Of a DNA stretch of 64,000 bases, positions 57,508-64,000 are shown piece after piece. The stretch lies in the NCBI RefSeq assembly GCF_016863515.1, contig NZ_BOPA01000038.1:1-64000 (forward strand), read 5' to 3'. Every line of letters starts with the position of its first letter. Position 1 is the first letter of the stretch. The notes below the pieces were generated by a model. The model ran no database searches and was not told the origin of the DNA. It saw only the letters and a program-made list of their open reading frames with translations. Source of the stretch: Micromonospora gifhornensis. GTDB taxonomy: Bacteria > Actinomycetota > Actinomycetes > Mycobacteriales > Micromonosporaceae. Made by a program: the position numbers and the translations under genes.

Positions 57508-58392
57508 TCAGCGCAGGGTGAGCTGGCGGCCGAGCAGACCCTGCCGGGACCGGCGGGCCGCTGCGTCGATCGGGCCGGTCTCGGCGAGCGCCTCGGCGTA
57601 CCGCTTGGCGAACTCGGCGACCGGCTCCTCCCAGTCGCTCGCCGGCACGTCCTCGGGCAGATCCCAGACCGGCACCAGTCGCCCGTGCGCACGGAACATG
57701 CCCGCGAACTTGGTCGACTCACCCAGGGTCAGCGAGCCGGCCGCGCTCAGCCGCGCCAGGGCGTCCAGGGCGGCCTCCTCGTCCTCGGGCAGCACCCAGC
57801 GCACGTGCGCCTTCTCCGGCACCCGGCACCAGTACGCGGCAGGTGCGGCAGCCAACCGTACGGTCGGGTAGATCGCCGCGTTGGCCCGCTCCAGCGACGC
57901 CTGCACGGTCGGGTCGTCGACGGCCTCCGGAACCAGCCAGAACTCGAACCCCTCGTGCAGGGTGATCTCCAGCGGACCGTCGGCCAGGATGTCCTGAAGT
58001 CGGGGCCCGGGACCGGGCAGCGGCGGCACGGCGACCGGCGCGCCCGGTTCCGTCCGCAGCGCGCAGAGCAGCGACTCGGCCAGATCCCGCGACACGTCAC
58101 CGGACTGCTGGTGCCGCTGGAGCCCGATGAAGACGCGCCCGTCCTGCCGGCTCATCGCCGGGGCGGCCATCGGCAACACCGTGGCCAGCGTGATCGGGCG
58201 GTCGCCGTACTCCTCGGTCAGCGCCGGGGTGAGCCGCAGCGGAGCGGAGGCGGCGGGCACCAGCTCGCGCAGGGCGATCCACTCCGGCTCGTCGGCCAGC
58301 CCTTCGAAGGGGCGGGGCACGAAGACGTCGCGTACCCGCTCCCGCTTCGTGCTCGCAGTGGCCGCCCGCTGGTTCTTTCGACGCTTGCTCAC
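57508..58392 (-). CDS. DUF5926 family protein (SEC-C-free)
   Basis: 294 residues from GTG 58392 (MSKRRKNQRAAT). FVPRPFEGLADEPEWIALRELVPAASAPLRL and DGRVFIGLQRHQQSGDVSRDLAESLLCALRTEPG are features of a conserved actinobacterial family of unknown function. The basic N-terminus could bind nucleic acid. Many relatives carry a preprotein translocase SEC-C tag; I do not see its Cys/His motif here. It converges with arcA, with 12 nt between stops. Confidence 0.75.
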   Translation of the reverse strand: MSKRRKNQRAATASTKRERVRDVFVPRPFEGLADEPEWIALRELVPAASAPLRLTPALTEEYGDRPITLATVLPMAAPAMSRQDGRVFIGLQRHQQSGDVSRDLAESLLCALRTEPGAPVAVPPLPGPGPRLQDILADGPLEITLHEGFEFWLVPEAVDDPTVQASLERANAAIYPTVRLAAAPAAYWCRVPEKAHVRWVLPEDEEAALDALARLSAAGSLTLGESTKFAGMFRAHGRLVPVWDLPEDVPASDWEEPVAEFAKRYAEALAETGPIDAAARRSRQGLLGRQLTLR

Positions 58393-58462
58393 GGCGACAC
58401 AGCCTAGAGGCCCCGGCGGCACCGCGTGGGCCGGACCCACCCCTGCCACCTTGGCGGGCCGT

Positions 58463-58909
58463 TCAGCCGGCGGTCACCAGGCCCGGACGTTGCGGCACGG
58501 GATCGAAGTCGGCCCAGACGCTCTGCCCGAGACCGTCGCGTTCCACGCCCCACCGGCTGGCCAGCCCGGAGACGATGTGCAGGCCACGGCCGTCGGCCGC
58601 GCCCAGGTCGGCGGGCCGGATCTGCGGACCGCAGGTGGCCCCGCCGTCGGTGACCTGAAGCCGGACCTGGGTGCCCCCGGACGTGGCGCGCAGCCGCCAG
58701 GACACCCGGACCACCCCACCGGGCAGCGGGTCGGCGTGCCGGACGGCGTTGCCCACCAACTCGGCCAGGACCGCCACCAGGTCGGCGAGGATCGCCGGAG
58801 TCACCGCCTCGGCCAACTCGGTGGCCAGCCGGTGTCGGGCGACCCGCGCCCCGGTGGCGTGGTGCGGCACCACCACGCACCACGCTCGTTCGACAGCTGT
58901 GGTCGACAC
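58463..58909 (-). CDS. RsbW-like serine kinase / anti-sigma ATPase
   Basis: 148 residues. A single HATPase_c_2 domain: LVAVLAELVGNAVRHADPLPGG is the N-box and LQVTDGG / ADGRGLHIVSGLASRWGV the G1-G2 boxes. Such proteins phosphorylate anti-anti-sigma factors or hold sigma factors. GTG 58909 has GAGGGG 5 nt upstream. It lies 34 nt after a histidine kinase on the same strand, so both could act in one signalling chain; no sigma factor or response regulator is adjacent. Confidence 0.85.
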   Translation of the reverse strand: MSTTAVERAWCVVVPHHATGARVARHRLATELAEAVTPAILADLVAVLAELVGNAVRHADPLPGGVVRVSWRLRATSGGTQVRLQVTDGGATCGPQIRPADLGAADGRGLHIVSGLASRWGVERDGLGQSVWADFDPVPQRPGLVTAG

Positions 58910-58943
58910 CTCTGCCCCTCTTCCGCCCCCGTGCTCCCACCGG

Positions 58944-60194
58944 TCACCTGGAGGGCAGTCGCATCTCTGCGACCGTACCTCCGCCGGTCCTCGGTCGAAG
59001 GAATACCCATCCATTCTGCTGTTCAACGATCCGACGGACGAGATAGAGGCCCAGACCGGTGCCGGGATAGCGCCGCCGGTCGCCGGAGTCGCCCTGCCAG
59101 AACCGTTCGAAGGCGCGTTCGACGTGATCCGGGTGGATGCCGATGCCGCGGTCACTGACCTGGAGGCTGACCGTCCGGCCGTCGGCCGCTGCGCTGATCT
59201 CGATGGGCGAGCCGGGTGGGGAGTACTTTCCTGCGTTGGTGACCAGTTCGGTGAGCACGGTGGCGAGACTCTGCCGGTGCCCGACCGCTCGGGGCAGGTC
59301 GGCCGGCACCTGGAGCGTGGCGCGGCGGCGCAGGTCGGCCGGCAGGTTGGCGACGGCGACCCGGAGCGTCTCGGCGAAGTCGAACGGGGCCGGGGGACCG
59401 TCGCCCGGCCACACCTCGGCGGCGGAGGAGAGCAGTCGGTCGAGCAGCCGGGCCAGTTCGTTCGCCCGTTGCCCGATGACCCGGGCGGCCTGCCGCCGGT
59501 CGGCCTCGCCGAGCGACTCCCAGTGGTCGTTGAGGGTGTCCGCGTACCCCTTGATGACGGTCACCGGGGTACGCAGCTCGTGGCTGGTGACGGCGACGAA
59601 GAGGTCCCGTTCACGGTCGTGGCGTTGCTGGTCGAGGGCGTCCCGCAGGTCCGGCCCGTCGGCGCGGGTCGCGACCGTCGGATCGTCACCCTGCACCGGC
59701 AGGCGGCTGTGGTCGCCGTACATGTGCGCGATGCAGGTGCCGAGGTAGGCGACCACTCCCCGTTCCTCGGTGCTGGGTTCCTCGGCGTCGGCGGGGTAGA
59801 GAGCGTGCAGACTGCCGACGGTGTGCCCGCCGAGTTCCGCCCGGGACACGACCATGCGCAGCAGGCCACGGCCGGCCAGTTCGACGGCGAGTTGGTTGGT
59901 CAGCTGGTCGGTCCGTACGCACCGCACGCGCGGCCCGGAGAGCAGGCAGGTGGTGGCCGGGTCGTTGGCCGGCACCGGCCGACCGACGATCCACTCGGCG
60001 GCGCCGGTGGCGGCGATCACCCGCCCACCGCTCGGCGCGAACTCCACGAACGCCATGCCTGCCGCACCGAGGGCCGGCTGGGCCATCCGGAGCAGTCGGT
60101 TCAGGACCGGCAGGCCCGCGTCACCGGAATTGATCATCTCGATGATGACGGTGTGCCCGGCTATGAGGGCCGAGTAGTCGGTGCGGTCCGGCAT
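58944..60194 (-). CDS. Soluble GAF-domain sensor histidine kinase
   Basis: 416 residues, no membrane helix. A GAF-like sensor (about 20-175; GMAFVEFAPSGGRVIAATGAAEW, LGGHTVGSLHALYPAD), then HisKA with SHELRTPVTVIKGYADTL (His near 210), and HATPase with VTNAGKYSPPGSP, VSDRGIGI and GTGLGLYLVRRIV. All ATP-binding boxes are intact. The input is probably cytoplasmic (gas, redox or nucleotide). ATG 60194 follows a GDPD gene. No response-regulator gene is next to it. Confidence 0.92.
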   Translation of the reverse strand: MPDRTDYSALIAGHTVIIEMINSGDAGLPVLNRLLRMAQPALGAAGMAFVEFAPSGGRVIAATGAAEWIVGRPVPANDPATTCLLSGPRVRCVRTDQLTNQLAVELAGRGLLRMVVSRAELGGHTVGSLHALYPADAEEPSTEERGVVAYLGTCIAHMYGDHSRLPVQGDDPTVATRADGPDLRDALDQQRHDRERDLFVAVTSHELRTPVTVIKGYADTLNDHWESLGEADRRQAARVIGQRANELARLLDRLLSSAAEVWPGDGPPAPFDFAETLRVAVANLPADLRRRATLQVPADLPRAVGHRQSLATVLTELVTNAGKYSPPGSPIEISAAADGRTVSLQVSDRGIGIHPDHVERAFERFWQGDSGDRRRYPGTGLGLYLVRRIVEQQNGWVFLRPRTGGGTVAEMRLPSR

Positions 60195-60243
60195 GACCCA
60201 GAGTGTGCACCGCAATTCGTGTATCTGGGCACCCCCGAGTGGG

Positions 60244-61035
60244 TTACCGGGCCAATCGGGCAAGCGTGTGCGCCGGACGGTCGGTGATCACGCCGTCGAC
60301 CCCGGCGGCCAGCACCAGATCGAGGTCGTTCGGCTCGTTCACCGTCCAGACGTAGACCTGGTTGCCGGCTGCCCGCAGGGCGGGCACCAGCATCGGCCGG
60401 GCCCGCACCAGCCCGATGCCCGGACCGGCGATGCCGGCACCGAACGGCAGGCGACCGAGGCGCAGCCAGCGCGGCAGCACCTCCAGCAGCAGCACCGTCG
60501 GCAGCGCGGGAGCAAGAGCCCGGATCCGGCGTACGGCCAGCGGGGAGAACGACATCACGGTGACCTGTACCGGGGCGTCCGGGCGCGGTTCGGCCAGCCC
60601 GTGGCGGCGCAGCAGGGCGACCAGTCGGCGCTCCACGTCCCCGCCGTGGCGGGACGGGTGCTTGGTCTCCACCAGCAGCCGTACCGGTCGACCGGCGGCG
60701 AGGACCGCCTCCAACAGCCGTTCGAGGGTGAGCAGCCGGGTGTGCGACTCGTCGAGCACCTCGTCACCGTCGGGGGGTACGCAGCCCGGGTGCCAGGAAC
60801 CGAAGTCCAGGCTCTCCAACTCGGCGAGGGTACGGGTGCTGACCGGCCCCCGGCCGTTGCTGGTCCGCTCCAACCGGCGGTCGTGTACGCAGACCAGGTG
60901 CCCGTCGCGGGTCAGCCGTACGTCGCACTCCAGCCCGTCGGCACCCTCGTCGAGCGCCCGCAGATAGGCCGCGAGGGTGTGTTCGGGCAGGTCGTGCGAG
61001 GCGCCACGGTGCGCGAATACGAGGGGTGCGCCCAT
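60244..61035 (-). CDS. Glycerophosphodiester phosphodiesterase
   Basis: 263 residues, a TIM barrel. FAHRGASHDLPEHTLAAYLRALDEGADGLECDVRLTRDGHLVCVHD holds the catalytic His pair and metal-binding Glu/Asp; LLVETKH is the Glu-Lys motif, and VNEPNDLDLVLAAGVDGVITDRP is the usual end. The enzyme hydrolyses deacylated phospholipids to glycerol-3-phosphate and an alcohol. There is no signal peptide, so it is cytoplasmic. It follows the rhodanese gene by 6 nt. Confidence 0.93.
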   Translation of the reverse strand: MGAPLVFAHRGASHDLPEHTLAAYLRALDEGADGLECDVRLTRDGHLVCVHDRRLERTSNGRGPVSTRTLAELESLDFGSWHPGCVPPDGDEVLDESHTRLLTLERLLEAVLAAGRPVRLLVETKHPSRHGGDVERRLVALLRRHGLAEPRPDAPVQVTVMSFSPLAVRRIRALAPALPTVLLLEVLPRWLRLGRLPFGAGIAGPGIGLVRARPMLVPALRAAGNQVYVWTVNEPNDLDLVLAAGVDGVITDRPAHTLARLAR

Positions 61036-61041
61036 TGCGCC

Positions 61042-61386
61042 CTACAGGACCCGGCCCGGCTGCCCGTTGTCGGCGACCACCGGCCGTCCGGTGCTCGCCC
61101 AGTCGCCCATCCCGCCCGCGACGTTGCGGACCTGGTCCCACCCGTTGCGCATCAGGTACGCCACGACCTGGGCGGAACGCCCGCCCGAGCGGCAGATGAC
61201 GGCCACGTCGCGGTCGGTCGGCACCTCGGCGATCCGGGCCGGCAATTCCATCATCGGCAGGTGGTGGGCCTCCGGCGCGTGGCCGGCGGCCCATTCGTCG
61301 TCCTCCCGGACGTCGAGCAGGTACGTGTCGTCGGTGATCTCGGAAACGGTCACGGTGGGTATCTGGGATCCGAACACGGGTACCAA
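61042..61386 (-). CDS. Rhodanese-like domain protein
   Basis: 114 residues. LLDVREDDEWAAGHAPEAHHLPMMELPAR and VICRSGGRSAQVVAYLMRNGWDQVRNVAGGMGDW are a complete single rhodanese domain; the loop CRSGGRS provides the sulfur-carrying Cys. It may be a persulfide carrier. GTG or ATG start at 61386 gives MVPVFGSQIPTVTVSEI. It is in line with the GDPD gene. Confidence 0.92.
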   Translation of the reverse strand: MVPVFGSQIPTVTVSEITDDTYLLDVREDDEWAAGHAPEAHHLPMMELPARIAEVPTDRDVAVICRSGGRSAQVVAYLMRNGWDQVRNVAGGMGDWASTGRPVVADNGQPGRVL

Positions 61387-61388
61387 GG

Positions 61389-61420
61389 GTAGATCCTCGG
61401 CGGGCCCGGCGAGGATCTAC
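61389..61420 (-). terminator. Hairpin after the LCP gene
   Basis: GTAGATCCTCG 61389-61399 pairs perfectly with CGAGGATCTAC 61410-61420. It lies just downstream of the LCP stop at 61437 (minus strand) and before the rhodanese start. Confidence 0.75.
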
Positions 61421-61436
61421 GCCACCCAAGGCTCCG

Positions 61437-62402
61437 TCAGAGCTGGGTCACCCAGCGCGGATGCGCACCTGCCCACTGCGGCATCCGGGTGCCGCGAACC
61501 GCGTCGAACAGTCCTTCACCGCCGTTGTCGAGCAGGACGTAGGAGACCTGGTCGATGGTCTGCGGGTACGACGGCACCTGCACACCGCGCAGTCCGTCGG
61601 TGGAGAGTCCGCGCAGGGCGAGCAGCAGATCCTCCACCGGTACGCCGTTGGTGTCCACGGTCAACGACTCGCCGACCGCCTTGATGAGCTGGTGCATCTG
61701 GACGGGGTTGGTGCGTACCCGGGTCTCGCCCGCACGTTCGAGCATCGCCCCCAGCAGCTGCTGCTGGTGGGTCTGCCGGTCGTAGTCGCCGCCGGGCAGG
61801 TCGTAGCGCTGGCGTACGTAGTCCAGCGCCGCAGCGCCGTCCATCCGCTGACAGCCGGGCTGGAAGACCCGGTTGGTGTGGATCGAGCGCACCTCGGTCC
61901 GTACGCACATCTCGACGCCGTCGAGCAGGTCGATGACGCTGCGTAGTCCGGCGAAGTCGACAAGGGCGGCACCGTCGAAGCGGATCCCGGTGAGCCGGGT
62001 CAGCGTGGTGGAGAGCAACTGGGCACCGGACTGGCCGCCTCCGCCGTACTCGTAAGCGGTGTTGATCTTGTCTTCGCCGCCCGGCCAGCCGGCCGCGGCC
62101 GGGATGCTGACCAGCAGGTCCCGGGGTACGGAGACGAGGTAGCCCTCACGCAGCCCGGCGGGGACGTGCACGATGAGGATGGTGTCGGTGCGTTGCTCCG
62201 GACCGGTGTCGCCGGGACGCCGGTCCGAGCCGACGAGCAGGTAGTTGAGCGGCCCGTCCAGGTCGGTACGGTCGGTGCGGGCGGACGGATCGAGCAGCTG
62301 CTCCTGGGTGATGGTGCGTTCGTACCGGTCGGCAAGCACCCGCAGGCCGACCACGGCGACCGCCGCCAGCAGCACCACCACCAGCCCGGCTCCGAGCAGC
62401 AC
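61437..62402 (-). CDS. LytR-CpsA-Psr (LCP) family protein 1
   Basis: 321 residues from GTG 62402. One membrane helix (VVVLLAAVAVVGLRVL), then the LCP domain: NYLLVGSDRRPGDTGPEQRTDTILIVHVP, YLVSVPRDLLVSIP, DKINTAYEYGG, ALVDFAGLRSVIDLLDGVEMCV and ALDYVRQRYDLPGGDYDRQTHQQQLL. LCP enzymes attach teichoic acids or arabinogalactan-like polymers to peptidoglycan, using conserved Arg/Asp to bind polyprenyl pyrophosphate. The start is uncertain: similarity to LCP 2 (WARV, basic stretch) extends upstream of this GTG, but that frame has no start codon. Confidence 0.88.
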   Translation of the reverse strand: MLLGAGLVVVLLAAVAVVGLRVLADRYERTITQEQLLDPSARTDRTDLDGPLNYLLVGSDRRPGDTGPEQRTDTILIVHVPAGLREGYLVSVPRDLLVSIPAAAGWPGGEDKINTAYEYGGGGQSGAQLLSTTLTRLTGIRFDGAALVDFAGLRSVIDLLDGVEMCVRTEVRSIHTNRVFQPGCQRMDGAAALDYVRQRYDLPGGDYDRQTHQQQLLGAMLERAGETRVRTNPVQMHQLIKAVGESLTVDTNGVPVEDLLLALRGLSTDGLRGVQVPSYPQTIDQVSYVLLDNGGEGLFDAVRGTRMPQWAGAHPRWVTQL

Positions 62403-62538
62403 GCGGGCCCAGCGCGGATGCCGGGAACCCTTTCCCGGCGGCCGCGTCCCGCCGTCGCGCGCCCGACTGGCCGTGACGTCCCTCCCGCTGACCCGACCTG
62501 AACACTTCTCATGTCAGGCTAGGAGAGGCTTACGCAGC

Positions 62539-62578
62539 GTGACGGGGGTTTGCGGAGATCCGCGCCCCCGCCGGTCAC
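62539..62578 (-). terminator. Compound hairpin between the two LCP genes
   Basis: Nested stems GTGAC/GTCAC (62539-62543 with 62574-62578), GGGGG/CCCCC (62544-62548 with 62565-62569) and GCGGA/TCCGC (62552-62556 with 62559-62563). It overlaps the stop of LCP 2 by a few bases. Confidence 0.6.
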
Positions 62579-63768
62579 TTCCGGTTGGAGATCACCTCGG
62601 GGTTGTAGAAGACGAACTCGGCGAGCTTGTCCTGCCGGACCGCCCGGAACATGTCCAGGGTCTGCTCGTCGAGCGCCTCGTTGCCGTTGCCCTTGGCGTT
62701 GTAGGTGCCGCCGTTGGTCTTGAGCATGATCAGCTCGTTGCCGGTGACGCCGCGCATGGTGAAGACGAAGTCCTCCACCGAGACGCCGCCGGTGTCGAGG
62801 ATGAACGCCTTGCCGGCCGCCTTGATCAACTCGTTCAGCTTGACCGGGTTGGTCAGCGTGCCGTTCTGGCTGGCCTTCTTCGCCATCGCCTTGATCAGCT
62901 GCTGCTGGTTCTGCTGGCGGTCGTAGTCGCTGTTCGCCAGACCGTAGCGCTGCCGGGAGAAGTCCAGCGCGGCCCAGCCCTCCATCTCCTGGCAGCCCTT
63001 CTTGTGCACCACCGGAGTACGCGGCTTGCCGGTCTTCTTGGCGTCCGCGTTCCACATCGGTTTGCCGTCGACGTACGACATGTGGGCCGACTTGACGTCC
63101 TGTTTCGGGCAGATCCGCACCGAGCCGAGGGCGTCGATGACGTTCTTGAAGCCGCCGAAGTTGATGATGGCTGCGCCGTCGAAGCTGACCCCGGTCATGT
63201 TCTTGATCGTCTGAGCCATCACCTGGGCGCCACCCTCCCAGCCGCCGCCGTTGCGGGCGCCGACCTGGAACGCAGCGTTGATCTTGTCGACCCCGCCGGC
63301 GTAGTTGCCCTTCGGCCACGCCGGGATCTGCGCCTCGGTGTCCCGGGGAATGGAGATCAGGTACGCCTGGTCGTGGGTGGCCGGGATGTGCAGCACGATG
63401 ATGCTGTCCGCCCGGACGTCGTCGGCGGCCCAACGTTCCCGGGCGTCCACGCCCAGCAGCAGCATGTCGATCGGGCCCTTGAGGTCGGACCCGCCCTCGG
63501 CCAACGTCTTGCCCGCGTCGCCGAGCAGGTTGCGCTGGGTGATGCTGCCGGTGGCCTGGCTGATCACCGCCTTGCTGCCGACGATGGCGACACCGCTGGT
63601 CATCATCAGCACGGCTCCGGCCACCACGGTGAGTCGGGCCCAGAGCGGATCCTTGCGCCGCGGACGCCCTTTCCCGGCCTTACCGGATCGCTTCCTGCCC
63701 CCGGAAGGCGGCGGTGGGGTGGCGGCCGCATGAGGTGGTTCGAGCAAGGCGGAACTGTGAACCGGCAT
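62575..63768 (-). CDS. LytR-CpsA-Psr (LCP) family protein 2
   Basis: 397 residues. A basic cytoplasmic tail (GGRKRSGKAGKGRPRRKDPLW), one helix (LTVVAGAVLMMTSGVAIVG), then an LCP domain: DMLLLGVDARERWAADDVRADSIIVLHIP, YLISIPRDTEAQIP, DKINAAFQVGARNGGG, AIINFGGFKNVIDALGSVRICP, ALDFSRQRYGLANSDYDRQQNQQQL. Catalytic Arg and Asp positions are intact. It is a paralogue of the next gene downstream and about 60 residues longer. ATG 63768 is the start, with a 5' region of about 185 nt before the next gene. Confidence 0.92.
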   Translation of the reverse strand: MPVHSSALLEPPHAAATPPPPSGGRKRSGKAGKGRPRRKDPLWARLTVVAGAVLMMTSGVAIVGSKAVISQATGSITQRNLLGDAGKTLAEGGSDLKGPIDMLLLGVDARERWAADDVRADSIIVLHIPATHDQAYLISIPRDTEAQIPAWPKGNYAGGVDKINAAFQVGARNGGGWEGGAQVMAQTIKNMTGVSFDGAAIINFGGFKNVIDALGSVRICPKQDVKSAHMSYVDGKPMWNADAKKTGKPRTPVVHKKGCQEMEGWAALDFSRQRYGLANSDYDRQQNQQQLIKAMAKKASQNGTLTNPVKLNELIKAAGKAFILDTGGVSVEDFVFTMRGVTGNELIMLKTNGGTYNAKGNGNEALDEQTLDMFRAVRQDKLAEFVFYNPEVISNRK

Positions 63769-63952
63769 GCGCGCTCCAGCTCTTGTGTAGCAAAAGGGGG
63801 CGGAGCCACTTTACGTACGCAATCCCGCCGAAGCGAGTTCTCATGACGGCCAGTTACTGTTCTCCGCCGCGTCATCCTGGCGAAATGGCCGAACGGTCAG
63901 GATCAAACATCCGATCAGCCGTTGTCTCACAGGAAGGGTTCAGCTGACTCCG
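63769..63952. other. Intergenic region upstream of LCP 2
   Basis: About 185 nt with no gene seen; moderately AT-richer near 63850-63930. It should contain the promoter of LCP 2 on the minus strand and the 3' flank of the gene entering from the right edge. Confidence 0.4.
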
Positions 63953-64000
63953 TCAGCCATTGCCGCTGGTCGACGGCTTGTTGGCCGACATCCACTCGGC
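63953..64000 (-). CDS. Partial gene running off the right edge
   Basis: The last 15 codons and a TGA read AEWMSANKPSTSGNG on the minus strand, open to the window edge. Codon choice and Ser/Gly-rich ending look like a real C-terminus, but too little is present to name it. Given the neighbours, an envelope gene is plausible. Confidence 0.35.
   Translation of the reverse strand, partial: AEWMSANKPSTSGNG

Noticed and set aside
1..64000. tRNA, rRNA, insertion sequence or prophage genes.
   Set aside because: No cloverleaf with a GTTCGAATC-type arm, no rRNA stretch, and no transposase, integrase or phage structural gene was recognised by eye.

Overview
This window is high-GC actinobacterial chromosome, most likely from the family Micromonosporaceae (Micromonospora/Salinispora relatives). 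The evidence is the strong G/C bias at third codon positions, frequent GTG/TTG starts, families typical of actinobacteria (XRE-DUF5753 with DUF397, SARP regulators, a PafE/Bpa-like proteasome activator, GT87 polyprenol-dependent mannosyltransferase-like proteins, LCP proteins), and a rpsF-ssb-rpsR-rplI-dnaB block beside a GT87 gene, an order also found near oriC in Mycobacterium. The genus call is inference. No rRNA, tRNA, CRISPR array, transposase or phage gene was seen.

Layout. 0-1.8 kb: a secreted DUF2690 protein and a divergent-strand SARP regulator, with less GC-extreme coding than the rest. 1.8-12.3 kb: GT87 enzyme, GT-C-like membrane protein, endonuclease IV, then the rpsF-ssb-rpsR-rplI operon behind a structured leader, a repeat-rich membrane protein, and dnaB preceded by DnaA-box-like sites. 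12.3-20.7 kb: a minus-strand run (GGDEF-EAL protein, GT87, phosphoribosyltransferase, zinc-ribbon protein) and a large AfsR-type STAND regulator. 20.9-41.1 kb: three molybdenum-cofactor blocks (moaC-mog-moeA-moaE; moaA-moaD; fdhD with mobA) separated by a DoxX protein, a GNAT enzyme, an XRE/DUF397 pair, an AAA ATPase with a striking CTAG-rich control region, an EndoQ-UvrD fusion, a metallophosphoesterase, a fructosamine kinase, DUF4192 and a GAP-family protein. 41.1-64 kb: mostly housekeeping or conserved hypothetical genes: TY-Chap-like protein, beta-propeller protein, Lrp regulator facing dimethylargininase, ABC substrate-binding lipoprotein, Bpa, paired HAD phosphatases, OsmC, a zincin, AIM24, prephenate dehydratase, arginine deiminase, a histidine kinase with an RsbW-like ATPase, GDPD, rhodanese and two LCP proteins.

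How the genes work together. The three Mo blocks together encode nearly the whole path from GTP to a nucleotide form of the cofactor and its sulfuration for formate dehydrogenase; moaB-type adenylation, MoeA insertion, MoaD/MoaE synthase and MobA are all present, while the MoaD-activating enzyme (MoeB/ThiF-like) is not in the window. Several GT-C enzymes and LCP proteins point to envelope polymer assembly. Dimethylargininase and arginine deiminase both act on guanidino groups.

Most notable observations: (1) an EndoQ-like PHP nuclease fused to a UvrD-type helicase (30307-33501); (2) two copies of GTCTAGC-N6-GCTAGAC in front of the AAA ATPase, one of them extended into a 19-bp perfect inverted repeat; (3) two long tandem hairpins in the rpsF leader; (4) short interspersed repeats and tandem repeats sitting directly at gene 3' ends. 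All positions were read by eye; no alignments or searches were run.
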